From: Bacteroidota bacterium
Lineage (GTDB): Bacteria; Bacteroidota; JABWAT01
Assembly (NCBI GenBank): GCA_017303995.1
Contig: JAFLBE010000045.1
Span: 1 to 36,664 of the forward strand
DNA: 36,664 nucleotides
Direction of reading: 5' to 3'
The translations under genes were made by a program, and so were the position numbers. How positions within the stretch are numbered: the stretch's first letter is position 1; each line of letters opens with the position of its first letter. Below, in pieces: positions 1 through 7,750 of this stretch. The notes under the pieces were generated by a model that saw only the letters and a list, made by a program, of their open reading frames with translations, was not told where the DNA came from and made no database searches.

Positions 1-50
1 CAGGCAGCGAAGGCAAAGGCCAGAGGGTACGGTAAAAATTTCATAACCAT
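1..50 (-). CDS. Possible 5' end of a divergent exported protein (partial)
   Basis: Reading leftwards, two in-frame ATGs (first bases at 50 and 44) open a frame that stays open to the window edge. It begins M-V-M-K-F-L-P-Y-P-L-A-F-A-F-A-A. A lysine followed by a run of small hydrophobic residues looks like the start of a signal peptide or a first membrane segment. Only 16 codons are visible, so the product cannot be named. No clear Shine-Dalgarno site precedes it. It would be the only minus-strand gene here and would share the short upstream region with the DUF1330 gene. It could be chance. Confidence 0.35.
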   Translation of the reverse strand, partial: MVMKFLPYPLAFAFAA

Positions 51-97
51 GATTTATTTAATTGGCGCAAAACTCAATTTCTTTAATATTAATCCTT

Positions 98-453
98 ATG
101 TTACCCACTCATTTTCATAAAGAACCCCCAAAGTTTTTGTTGTTCTTGATATTACCGTAACTGATTCAATCCTATACGAGCAGTACAGAATAAATATTGA
201 ACCGGTTATTCAGAAATATGGCGGGAAGTATTTAGTCCGTTCCGGTGGAATGGCTTTTGAGAATGACCCTGATCAGAAAATTATTCAAGGTGAGGGAAAT
301 TGGAATCCAAACCGATTAATCATTTTAGAATGGGATTCAATTGAGGAACTTCAAAAATTTACCTCATCTGTAGAATACAAAAATGTTGCCCAACTAAGAG
401 CAAAATCTGCAACTACAAAATCAATTATTGTGAAGGAATATTTGAAACATTAG
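98..453 (+). pseudogene. DUF1330-family protein, start region frameshifted
   Basis: The translated 3' part reads V-F-V-V-L-D-I-T-V-T-D from about base 133, then EPVIQKYGGKYLVRSGG, a glutamate-rich stretch, and RLIILEWDSIEEL. This is the whole DUF1330 ferredoxin-like fold. In this frame there is no ATG, GTG or TTG between the TAA at 118-120 and the ATG at 250, and starting at 250 would cut off the first beta-alpha unit. A second frame opens at ATG 98 (M-L-P-T-H-F-H-K-E-P-P-K) and would join the fold exactly if the run of five C at 125-129 had six. I therefore read one gene with a missing base. A rare start codon such as ATT is the alternative. Family members are small proteins of about 95-100 residues with no settled function. 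Confidence 0.6.
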
Positions 454-514
454 ATTTCCTGAGCCAAAACCGAATTGATGCTATTACTGTTCAATAATTC
501 AAGTAAAAAGTAAA

Positions 515-1660
515 ATGAAAAAAATTAATAGTCCTAACTTAATCAGACCTGTTTTTATTGCACTTTTAACCCCTTTATTCGTAATGACTCTTTTGTCATG
601 TTCAAAGGATGAAGATCCTCTGGAAGCGCCTCCTGCTGTTTCATCAACTTTTGTTTCGGCTGCAGCTGTTATTGATTCTATGGGGACGGGTTTCAATCTG
701 GGAAATACTTTTGACTATAACATCCAAAGCACCAATCCAACATCAATTTACCCCATTATCGACCTGTATTTTAATGCCGGCATGAAACATATCAGAATAC
801 CCGTTACCTGGATGGACGGGTTTGGTGGCAATACGCTTGCAGATGCAAATGGAAATATAAACTTTTCCCATTCCAGGTTTAACCAGTTGAAATCGGTTAT
901 TGATTATGCGATCAAAAAGAAAATGTTTGTTGTTTTAAATACACATCATGAACATTGGCTCAATACTAACTATGACGGTTCTGCACCCTTTAATACTGCA
1001 TTCACAAATCTTTGGACCGGTATAGCAACACACTTTAAAGATTATTCTCACCTGCTCATTTTTGAAGTTTTAAACGAACCGCAGGGAGTCTTTGGTGATT
1101 GGAACGGAGGAGCAAGTCCATCCAGCAAAACAGCATTGGAATTAACCCGGCAAATAAATAATGTTGGTTATGATGCAATCAGGAAAACAGGTGGACTGAA
1201 TAGCAACCGTGTTATCATGGTTTCTACAAATGGAATGGGAAATCATAGTCAGTTAGACGAAGTGTATCCGTCTGTAGCCAGCCTGCCGGGTGGCGGATCA
1301 GATAAGTTTCTGGCCTTTCAGGTTCATACCTATGACCCATGGGCTTTTTGCGGTGAAACTGGGCGCAATACTTCCTGGCCTGGCAGTATTTCCATAGCGA
1401 ACTCGTTAAAAACAGCCTCTAATTATGCGAAGTCATTAAAGGTGCCAGTTAATTATGGTGAATTTGGCGTTGGCCGTAATGCAAATGCTTCAGAACGTAA
1501 CACCGATATTGTTAGGGAATATTACAGAACCATGCGTTTGACTTGTCTGAACGAAAAAATGTCACCAACAGTTTGGGACGACAGAGGATGGTTTGGACTC
1601 GTCAACCAAAATGGATCGGCCTTTATTTACAACATCGTACCCACGATGATGGCAAGATAA
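515..1660 (+). CDS. GH5 endoglucanase-like lipoprotein
   Basis: Glycoside hydrolase family 5 proteins are retaining beta-glycanases, most often cutting cellulose, mannan or xyloglucan. Residues 1-28 are a signal peptide ending in lipobox L-L-S-C (Cys29). The following S-K-D-E-D resembles the Bacteroidetes lipoprotein export signal, suggesting the enzyme sits on the outer face of the outer membrane. The (beta/alpha)8 barrel covers roughly residues 50-375: Arg94 in HIRIP, His144-His145 in NTHHEHW, the acid/base Glu188 in FEVLNEP, His271-Tyr273 in QVHTYDPW, the nucleophile Glu316 in NYGEFG, and Trp354. All expected catalytic residues are present, so it should be active. There is no carbohydrate-binding module and no type IX sorting domain. 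No SusC/SusD pair or other glycosidase lies nearby, so it is not in a typical polysaccharide utilisation locus. Substrate cannot be told from sequence. Confidence 0.9.
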   Translation: MKKINSPNLIRPVFIALLTPLFVMTLLSCSKDEDPLEAPPAVSSTFVSAAAVIDSMGTGFNLGNTFDYNIQSTNPTSIYPIIDLYFNAGMKHIRIPVTWMDGFGGNTLADANGNINFSHSRFNQLKSVIDYAIKKKMFVVLNTHHEHWLNTNYDGSAPFNTAFTNLWTGIATHFKDYSHLLIFEVLNEPQGVFGDWNGGASPSSKTALELTRQINNVGYDAIRKTGGLNSNRVIMVSTNGMGNHSQLDEVYPSVASLPGGGSDKFLAFQVHTYDPWAFCGETGRNTSWPGSISIANSLKTASNYAKSLKVPVNYGEFGVGRNANASERNTDIVREYYRTMRLTCLNEKMSPTVWDDRGWFGLVNQNGSAFIYNIVPTMMAR

Positions 1661-1940
1661 AATAATTGTTTCTGGCTATGGAATCCTTTTACAGACGACC
1701 ACAAGCAAACATCAAAATCAAATCCAATCATAAAACTTGATCAGGGTGACTGCCTGTTGTTTAATTGATTGGCAAGGTAAATAAACAGAAATTGCCGGCT
1801 AAAACCTGCCTGACGTGGACCAAACTCTTTACCTGGCGAAAGAAACATAACATTTTGCTTGACGAAGCAGGTAATCCGGTTGGGGAAAAATGAAGTTTTT
1901 ATGTTGAAATTTAACAACCTGAGAATTTGAAAAATAGTAC

Positions 1941-1976
1941 CCATTTTCGAATTTGCTAGCCTGGGTTGGAAAATGG
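1941..1976. promoter_or_regulatory. Inverted repeat upstream of the outer-membrane barrel gene
   Basis: CCATTTTC at 1941-1948 and GAAAATGG at 1969-1976 form a perfect 8-bp inverted repeat with a 20-base spacer that contains the palindrome GCTAGC. It ends about 50 bases before the ATG at 2028, a position that suits an operator or a 5' leader hairpin. There is no T tract, so it is not a standard terminator. Confidence 0.35.
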
Positions 1977-2012
1977 AGAAGAAAAAAACTGGTGCCTATT
2001 TTCATAATCAAA

Positions 2013-2019
2013 AAGGAGG
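2013..2019 (+). promoter_or_regulatory. Strong Shine-Dalgarno site fixing the start at 2028
   Basis: AAGGAGG lies 8 bases before ATG 2028. It selects this start over an in-frame ATG 75 bases upstream, whose added residues (basic, W-R-R-K-K) would spoil the signal peptide. Confidence 0.75.
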
Positions 2020-2027
2020 TTAAAATT

Positions 2028-2597
2028 ATGTCCACCATTTCTTTATCAATTAAATCAGCAAAATTCACAAGCCTTTTTTTTCCACTAATGCTTGCCGGAA
2101 TCAATATTCTTTCCTCACCAAATATCCTTAAAGCCCAACCAAATGAAACAGCAATGCCCACAACTTTTAGTATTTCAACCAATTTACTGGGGGTTGTTAC
2201 ACTAAATCCAACACTTGATGCCGAATACTCAATATACAAATCACTTACAATCGGTGGAGCCGTCTGGTGGGAAGTCAGAGAAGTAAAAGATCGCTGGGCG
2301 GAATTTAAATTGACCTACTATCCGTTAAGTGAAAATATGAATAAGCTAGGGGTATCGTTTACCGGGGGTTTCCATACTGCCTGGAAAAAAAAGGATGCTA
2401 AACCGGAAATCATTGACAAGGAAACATCAGCAACTGTTGGCGTCCTCGCTTCCTATTCCTGGCGATTCCTTAAAGAAAATCAGCTTAGCCTAACTCCGAT
2501 TGCCGGAATTAAAAAGACATTTTCAGAAGACTATGATCGATCACCTTTGATGTCAATTTATCCGGAATTGAAAATCAATATCGGTTATGTATTTTAA
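2028..2597 (+). CDS. Outer-membrane beta-barrel protein
   Basis: 189 residues starting M-S-T-I-S-L-S-I-K-S. A signal peptide covers about residues 1-37 and ends near I-L-K-A-Q. The rest alternates short amphipathic strands and turns, including LGVVTLNPTLDAEYSIY, LTIGGAVWWEV and LGVSFTGGFHTAW, and finishes in an aromatic residue (G-Y-V-F) as outer-membrane barrels do. The strand pattern resembles the DUF3575/OmpA-barrel type, but I cannot assign a family firmly. The last 11 bases overlap the next gene's start, so the two are translationally coupled and probably work together in the outer membrane. Function unknown. Confidence 0.7.
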   Translation: MSTISLSIKSAKFTSLFFPLMLAGINILSSPNILKAQPNETAMPTTFSISTNLLGVVTLNPTLDAEYSIYKSLTIGGAVWWEVREVKDRWAEFKLTYYPLSENMNKLGVSFTGGFHTAWKKKDAKPEIIDKETSATVGVLASYSWRFLKENQLSLTPIAGIKKTFSEDYDRSPLMSIYPELKINIGYVF

Positions 2598-3366
2598 TAT
2601 CACCAAAAGAAAAGCCGGTTATGGCAATTTTAAAAAGAGAATCAATTTGAGAACGATACTTTTACTCTACTTTTTTGCAATGTCCCCACTGATAACCATT
2701 TCACAACCTGTCGATTTGGGGACTTGGAACCTGTTAAACGTCAAATACAACCATTCTGCTGAATTAAGTCTGTTTGGTGAGGGTCAACTACGTTCGCTGA
2801 GCTTTTTTGATCAATTTCATTATTATGAAATAAAAGGTGGATTTAACTATCTTATCCATAAATCAGTTCTTCTGACTTTAGGAGCAGGAAGTTATCAAAC
2901 CTACAGAGAAGGCGGAAACCTTCAGACGCCAAAAAACAATAATGAATTCAGACTTTGGCCGCAGATTTTACTTTTGCAGCAAATCAATAATTTTAAAATT
3001 GACCAACGTTACCGGTCGGAGATGAGATGGACCAGCAAAGGCTATCGAAATCGTTTTCGTTACCGGGCTGGGGTTTCTCTTCCGTTTGGCAATGAAAACA
3101 ACGGTTACAAACCTTTTCAGGTAAGTCTCAGTAATGAATTGTTCTTTACAGACAATGAACCTTATTTTGAACGTAACAGAATTCAATTGGCGCTGAATTA
3201 TAAACTCTCGAAGAGCTCAACAATTCAACTTGGGTACTTGCATCAATTTGACTATAAAATTAATGATGAAACAGGACGGGATTTTCTTGTTGTCGGTTAC
3301 TATTTTGAATTATTTAGAAATTCTGAATCAAAATCAGAAAGTGAAAACCAGCTTTTGGAAAATTGA
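2587..3366 (+). CDS. DUF2490-like outer-membrane protein
   Basis: 259 residues. A basic N-terminus (TKRKAGYGNFKKR) is followed by a hydrophobic stretch at about residues 24-39 ending in I-T-I-S-Q, a likely signal peptide. The mature part starts D-L-G-T-W-N-L-L-N and runs as repeated beta strands with Tyr/Phe girdles (FHYYEIKGGFNY, YRSEMRW, RNRIQLALNYKL, GRDFLVVGYYFEL), the pattern of DUF2490 barrels. That family has no known function. The start codon lies inside the preceding barrel gene, implying coupled translation. The C-terminus continues past the last aromatic strand with a Glu/Ser-rich tail (SESKSESENQ), unusual for a barrel end. Confidence 0.7.
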   Translation: MYFNITKRKAGYGNFKKRINLRTILLLYFFAMSPLITISQPVDLGTWNLLNVKYNHSAELSLFGEGQLRSLSFFDQFHYYEIKGGFNYLIHKSVLLTLGAGSYQTYREGGNLQTPKNNNEFRLWPQILLLQQINNFKIDQRYRSEMRWTSKGYRNRFRYRAGVSLPFGNENNGYKPFQVSLSNELFFTDNEPYFERNRIQLALNYKLSKSSTIQLGYLHQFDYKINDETGRDFLVVGYYFELFRNSESKSESENQLLEN

Positions 3367-3410
3367 TTGTGTCATTTGGCTGAATATTTAATCGTTAACA
3401 CCACCAACCG

Positions 3411-4208
3411 ATGCAGAAATCGACATTTAAAATATCAAAAATGGATTGTCCATCCGAAGAGCAACTGATTCGGATGAAACTTGCTGACCAGGAATCGATC
3501 AGCTCGATGGTATTTGATATTCCCAACCGGCAACTGACCGTTTTTCACACTGGCTATTACAACCCGATTTTTCAGCAACTTGACGCTTTAAAATTTGATA
3601 CATCGCTACTTGACAGCGTTCCCGTAGAAAATTACACAAAAGAAACCTACAAACACGATAGCGAAAGAAAATTACTCCGTCAGGTTTTGGCCATCAATAT
3701 TTTCTTTTTCGGACTGGAACTGACAACAGGGTTTATCTCAAACTCCATGGGACTTGTTGCTGACAGTTTGGATATGCTTGCCGACAGCTTCGTTTACGGA
3801 CTTGCACTTTTTGCAGTCGGTGGCACCCTGATACTAAAAAAGAACATCGCAAAATCTGCTGGTTACCTGCAGATGATTCTTGCCGTTTTGGGCATCATTG
3901 AAGTGATCAGGCGGTTTATAGGAATAGAAACGGTTCCGGACTACCAAACCATGATTCTTATTTCAATTCTTGCCCTGATTGGCAACGGACTTTGCCTGTA
4001 TTTACTTCAAAAAAGTAAAAGTAATGACGCTCACATGCGGGCAAGCATGATTTTCACATCGAATGATGTCATTGTAAACTTGGGCGTCATTGTTGCAGGC
4101 AGTCTTGTCTACCTGACGAACTCAAACTATCCGGATCTGATTGTTGGGTTAATTGTGTTTTTTATTGTTGGAAAAGGGGTCGTGACTATTTTTAACCTGT
4201 CAAAATGA
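3411..4208 (+). CDS. HMA-CDF cation transporter
   Basis: The N-terminal 75 residues form a heavy-metal-associated-like ferredoxin fold with the metal-loop motif M-D-C-P-S-E-E (Cys13). From about residue 88 there are six membrane helices of the cation diffusion facilitator type. CDF proteins export divalent metals (Zn, Co, Fe, Mn) in exchange for protons. The site usually written HxxxD in helix 2 is D121-x3-D125 here (ADSLDMLADS), and the helix 5 motif is S-N-D-V-I-V-N (Asp219, Asn223). This is unlike the His/Asp set of YiiP, so the metal may not be zinc. The usual cytoplasmic C-terminal domain is absent, as is common for this HMA-fused type. It follows the two barrel genes by 44 bases and precedes a Crp-family regulator. 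Substrate is inferred from family only. Confidence 0.85.
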   Translation: MQKSTFKISKMDCPSEEQLIRMKLADQESISSMVFDIPNRQLTVFHTGYYNPIFQQLDALKFDTSLLDSVPVENYTKETYKHDSERKLLRQVLAINIFFFGLELTTGFISNSMGLVADSLDMLADSFVYGLALFAVGGTLILKKNIAKSAGYLQMILAVLGIIEVIRRFIGIETVPDYQTMILISILALIGNGLCLYLLQKSKSNDAHMRASMIFTSNDVIVNLGVIVAGSLVYLTNSNYPDLIVGLIVFFIVGKGVVTIFNLSK

Positions 4209-4269
4209 TGACAGTGGCAATGCCTTTTATGTCAAACAAAAGAGCAACACAAACGCAGAAAGACAACTT

Positions 4270-4857
4270 ATGCACGTTTTGAGCAACAACCCTTCGACCT
4301 TTCAACAACATCTGATGAAAATTCTACCCGAATCCAGAGCAGAGGAATTTGTACGAATCGGGAAAGTAAAAACCATCCTGACATCAGACTATTTTGTAAA
4401 AGCCGGTGAAGTGCCTTACAAAGTCGCTTTTATCAGCTCTGGACTTTTCCGGTATGTTTATGTAAATGACCGTGGTGATGAGTTTACAAAAGGCATTATC
4501 AGTGAACATCATTTCCTGAGTTCCTATTCAGCCATGATTCAGCAAAAACCATCCTTCTTTTCCATTGAGGCTCTCGAAGATTCTGAAATTCTGGAAGTTA
4601 ATTGGTCGTCTATTCAGCAGTTAATGGAGAAAGATGTTTTCTGGGTCAGGTTTTTACTGTCCTTTGTGGAAATGGGTTTTATGATCAAAGAGAAACGGGA
4701 ACGGGATCTGCTTTTGCTGGATGCCGAAACCCGGTATGAAAATTTTCTGGGGGAATTTCCCGGAATGGATCAACGGGTCAAACAGGTAATTGTAGCCTCC
4801 TATCTCGGGATAAAACCAGAAACCTTAAGCAGAATCCGAAAAAAAATCAGTTCTTGA
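4270..4857 (+). CDS. Crp/Fnr-family transcription regulator
   Basis: 195 residues: a cyclic-nucleotide-binding-type beta roll at about residues 15-125 (VAFISSGLFRYVYVNDRGDEF, SIEALEDSEILEV), a long dimer helix at about 127-155, and a compact C-terminal helix-turn-helix (VIVASYLGIKPETLSRIRKK, recognition helix near the end). It has no Fnr-type cysteine cluster. The beta-roll lacks an obvious cAMP-binding R-x-A-T motif, so it may bind another small ligand or none, as for many Bacteroidetes homologues. It lies 61 bases after the metal transporter and 66 before the SDR, so it could control either. I favour the downstream lipid operon because the four genes after it are closely packed. Confidence 0.85.
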   Translation: MHVLSNNPSTFQQHLMKILPESRAEEFVRIGKVKTILTSDYFVKAGEVPYKVAFISSGLFRYVYVNDRGDEFTKGIISEHHFLSSYSAMIQQKPSFFSIEALEDSEILEVNWSSIQQLMEKDVFWVRFLLSFVEMGFMIKEKRERDLLLLDAETRYENFLGEFPGMDQRVKQVIVASYLGIKPETLSRIRKKISS

Positions 4858-4865
4858 TCTAAGTC

Positions 4866-4882
4866 AATTTTTCGCAAAAATT
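4866..4882. repeat. Small AT hairpin after the Crp/Fnr gene
   Basis: AATTTTT-CGC-AAAAATT is a perfect 7-bp stem with a 3-base loop just after the stop codon. Being nearly all A-T it would be weak. It may be a site for the upstream regulator or incidental. Confidence 0.25.
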
Positions 4883-4923
4883 CTTCCGGTAATTTTGAAC
4901 CATCAATTTAACCGGAGAATAAA

Positions 4924-5664
4924 ATGAATCTTAAAAACCAATCCATTCTCATCACCGGAGGCAGCTCTGGTATCGGTCTGGAACTGGCAAAGAACCTGGC
5001 CGGCAAAGGGAATAAAGTCATCATTTGCGGACGGTCTGCAGAAAGGCTGCAGGCTGCAGTTCAATCAGAACCCAGACTTCTTCCTTTTGTTTGTGATGTC
5101 GCCGAACCCGAAGAAATAAAAAAGCTGGTTCAATGGATCAGTGAAAATCACCCGGATCTGAATGTTCTGATCAATAATGCAGCCATTGTCAGCAAGACTG
5201 ATTTTTTCAATGACGACAGGGCTCTTGAACAGGCAAACCTGGAATACCAGACTAATCTTCTGGCACCAATCAGATTAATCAAACTTCTCTACCCCATCCT
5301 GATTAAAAATGAATCACCGGCTATCATCAACGTTACCACCGGTCTTGTTTATGCACCGAGGGTCATCTATCCCTTTTACAACTCTTCAAAATCTGCACTT
5401 CATTCTTTCACCCAAACGTTAAGACTTTCACTTGCCGGAAAAAATATTCAGGTTTTTGAGGTTCTGTTTCCTGCCGTTGATACACCCTGGCATCAGGGAA
5501 ATCCCCCAAAAATCGCCATACCGGTCAGTCAGGCGGTCAGGGAAATGCTTGCCGGACTTAAAAAGGACAAACCGGAAATCCGGGTTGGAAGTGCTAAAAT
5601 CCTGTATCTGATTTCCCGGCTTGCACCCGGATTTGCCCTCAAAAAAGTAAATCAGATTCAATAA
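4924..5664 (+). CDS. Short-chain dehydrogenase/reductase (DltE-like)
   Basis: A complete classical SDR of 246 residues. Visible are the nucleotide-binding TGGSSGIG (11-18), Asp58 in C-D-V, NNAA (84-87), structural Asn111, catalytic Thr138/Thr139 in INVTTG, and Tyr152-x3-Lys156 in YNSSK. Arg37 in ICGRS, just after the second beta strand, favours NADP(H). The family includes the oxidoreductase DltE, but the substrate is unknown. It begins a closely spaced run with PAP2, methyltransferase and metallo-hydrolase genes. In that context it may oxidise or reduce a lipid-derived alcohol or carbonyl, which is inference. The active-site serine is replaced by threonine, which some SDRs tolerate. Confidence 0.88.
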   Translation: MNLKNQSILITGGSSGIGLELAKNLAGKGNKVIICGRSAERLQAAVQSEPRLLPFVCDVAEPEEIKKLVQWISENHPDLNVLINNAAIVSKTDFFNDDRALEQANLEYQTNLLAPIRLIKLLYPILIKNESPAIINVTTGLVYAPRVIYPFYNSSKSALHSFTQTLRLSLAGKNIQVFEVLFPAVDTPWHQGNPPKIAIPVSQAVREMLAGLKKDKPEIRVGSAKILYLISRLAPGFALKKVNQIQ

Positions 5665-5701
5665 TTTACACCGAACCTGACTTAACTCAAGGAAGCATTC
5701 C

Positions 5702-6526
5702 ATGAAAATCAGACTCATTTTAATGGTCACAGGTTGTTTGTCTTTTTCTGTGACTTTCGCACAACCGATCAGCAGGAAAGAAATCACGCCGTTTACTTTT
5801 TTAGGTGAAAATCTTAAAAAAAGCTATCAGGGTTTTCCCCTGATGCTTCATCTTGGATCTGCCGGATTTACCTGGCTGAGTGTGGAAGAAAACTGGGATG
5901 GCCGGATGCTGGAAAAGACTTCCAAAATGGATAAGCCGGTCTATTCCGCAATCGGCACAACCGGAATTTATACGGGATATCTGGCACCGCTTCTGGTTCC
6001 CGGATTGATGTACGGATTTGGTGATGAAAATGATGACCTGCAAATTGCTTCAATGGCCGTTGTACAGTCGGTTGGAATTGCCTTTTCCTATAGTTCAGTT
6101 CTGAAATCCGTCACCGGACGAACACCGCCGGATCCGGATCATCCGGATAAAAACAAACTCAGCAGAGAGTTTCATTTTTCCTTTTTCGGAGGGGATATGC
6201 ATTACGGCTGGCCATCCGGACATCTGATGACGAACATGGCCATGGTATCAACCCTGACCTCCTATTATGACAATGAAAACTGGCTGAAAGGAATCGGGTA
6301 CGGATACGTCAGTCTGCTGGCGGTAACGGTTTTAATTGATGAAAGAGGTTCGGCTCACTGGTTTTCAGAAATTGTGGCCGGAACGGCAATGGGTTATGCC
6401 ATTGGGTCAACTGTGGGCCGGCAATTCAGAGAAGGAAGTCCGGTCTCAGGTGAAGTTTCTTCCCTGCAATTCTTCCCAATGTTCAGTTCTGATGGGGCCG
6501 GGTTGCTGATGAGTATTTCATTTTAG
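5702..6526 (+). CDS. PAP2-superfamily phosphatase, exported
   Basis: 274 residues with a signal peptide (1-20, ending V-T-F-A before Q-P-I-S) and several membrane segments. The lipid phosphate phosphatase signature is present: Lys135 and Arg140 in KSVTGRTPP (motif 1) and PSGH at 171-174 with His174 (motif 2). In motif 3 His219 is present (GSAHWFSEIVAG), but the arginine normally six residues before it is Asp213, an Arg sits four before it (Arg215), and the usual Asp after it is Glu223. Activity is therefore likely but not certain. The family removes phosphate from phosphatidate, phosphatidylglycerol phosphate or undecaprenyl pyrophosphate in the periplasm. It lies 37 bases after the SDR and 52 before the methyltransferase. 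Next to a NAPE-PLD-like enzyme, which releases phosphatidate, phosphatidate is a sensible substrate. Confidence 0.87.
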   Translation: MKIRLILMVTGCLSFSVTFAQPISRKEITPFTFLGENLKKSYQGFPLMLHLGSAGFTWLSVEENWDGRMLEKTSKMDKPVYSAIGTTGIYTGYLAPLLVPGLMYGFGDENDDLQIASMAVVQSVGIAFSYSSVLKSVTGRTPPDPDHPDKNKLSREFHFSFFGGDMHYGWPSGHLMTNMAMVSTLTSYYDNENWLKGIGYGYVSLLAVTVLIDERGSAHWFSEIVAGTAMGYAIGSTVGRQFREGSPVSGEVSSLQFFPMFSSDGAGLLMSISF

Positions 6527-6578
6527 GTTCATTTTTACACACTATTTTTTTTACACCTTCAACCAAAGGAATTCTACC

Positions 6579-7730
6579 ATGGAAAAAACAAAGAAAAAAT
6601 CAAAATGGATGAACCTGGCCTGGTTTCCCTATTTTTTGATTCTGTTTGAGATGCTTTATATGGCCACACCATTTGCCGTTTACTTTTATTCGGTTTACCA
6701 GTTTCCACTGAAATTTTTAAACGAGAACGCACTGACTGCCGGACTGATTCAGACGGTTTTCCCTCACTTTGTAGAAACCAACAGTCAGATCATTCATTGG
6801 ACAGTAGATTCCGGTTGGATCCTGATGGTGATCGGTCTGTGTGCATTTTCGGTTGGATTTTTCCAGATTTACTATGCCAAATTCAGAAAAAAAGGAGCCG
6901 TAACCGGTGGTATTTATTCCTTGATCCGGCATCCGCAATATGCGGCCTGGATACTTTTTGGGCTGGGGATGGCTCTGATCTGGTCAAGGCTGATTGTCTG
7001 GATCATGTACGTTTCCATGATTTTCATTTATTACTTTCTTGCCCGTGCGGAAGAAAAGGAATGCATGGAAAAATTTCCGGAAACCTATCCGGCGTACTTT
7101 AAAAAAACAGGCAGATTTCATCCCTTTTTCCGGTCTGGTTCAGGTTTCCGGATTCCGTTTCCCAAAAGCCCAGCTTTTTATACAGCTTCGGTGTTCATGA
7201 TTTACGTGATTTCAATTACTCTTACAATTCTTTCTGCCCGGGTTTTACGTGAGTATTCCATTCCCTGCATGTCAACCGCAGCCGGAGAAGGTTACATGGC
7301 AGTATCACTCAACTATATTCCGCCTGAAATCACCCAAAAAACCGTGGATATTCTGCTGGCCGATCAACGGGTTAAAGCCCGAATGGATTCTCTTTTTACC
7401 GGTGGAGATGCCAAAATTATGTATGTGATGCCCCAAACCTGGAAAGTATCAGAACTGGGAATGACAACCGGATTCAACGAAGGTGATGATCCTGCAGCCA
7501 GAACCGTGTCGCACGGGAATCCGGAAGATGTTAATCCTTTGAAAAAGCGGGTCCTGGTTTCAAAAGCTTACCTGACTGAAGAGTCAGATTCCAGCGACAT
7601 CCTTAAAAACCTGAAACAGCAAAAACCAAAACTGTACGTTGATATCGATCTGGAAACAGGAACAGTGACGTCTATTTCACTTCCGCCTGAAGAAGGAATT
7701 TATTCTGATATTCCGGTTCCTGTCTTTTAA
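6579..7730 (+). CDS. ICMT/PEMT-like membrane methyltransferase with extra C-terminal domain
   Basis: 383 residues. The first half is a membrane methyltransferase of the isoprenylcysteine carboxyl methyltransferase/phosphatidylethanolamine N-methyltransferase fold. It has helices at about 15-37, 78-98, 122-152, then the SAM-binding motif G-I-Y-S-L-I-R-H-P-Q-Y (111-121) and Glu158-Glu159 followed by F-P-x-x-Y-P-x-Y (166-173). A further membrane helix at about 200-222 leads to a soluble tail of about 160 residues that I do not recognise (C230 onward, with a strand-rich end VDIDLETGTVTSISL). Most family members are about 150-250 residues, so this tail is an addition. Bacterial relatives methylate lipids or small hydrophobic compounds; the substrate here is unknown. 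Its neighbours suggest a phospholipid head group. Topology puts the tail probably outside the cytoplasm. Confidence 0.82.
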   Translation: MEKTKKKSKWMNLAWFPYFLILFEMLYMATPFAVYFYSVYQFPLKFLNENALTAGLIQTVFPHFVETNSQIIHWTVDSGWILMVIGLCAFSVGFFQIYYAKFRKKGAVTGGIYSLIRHPQYAAWILFGLGMALIWSRLIVWIMYVSMIFIYYFLARAEEKECMEKFPETYPAYFKKTGRFHPFFRSGSGFRIPFPKSPAFYTASVFMIYVISITLTILSARVLREYSIPCMSTAAGEGYMAVSLNYIPPEITQKTVDILLADQRVKARMDSLFTGGDAKIMYVMPQTWKVSELGMTTGFNEGDDPAARTVSHGNPEDVNPLKKRVLVSKAYLTEESDSSDILKNLKQQKPKLYVDIDLETGTVTSISLPPEEGIYSDIPVPVF

Positions 7731-7750
7731 TTTCACCACAGGAAAATAAA

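Larger units (their letters stand above)
1661..2027. other. Intergenic stretch without a gene
   Basis: No convincing coding frame on either strand. The open minus-strand frames here have no domain-like sequence. The right part holds an inverted repeat (1941-1976) and the Shine-Dalgarno site of the next gene. I see no Rho-independent terminator after the GH5 gene. Confidence 0.5.

Noticed and set aside
515-1660. Type IX secretion sorting domain on the GH5 protein
   Set aside because: The protein ends directly after the catalytic barrel; the lipobox explains its export.
1741-2239. Two overlapping minus-strand open frames
   Set aside because: They overlap the strong start and signal peptide of the + strand barrel gene and show no domain-like sequence.
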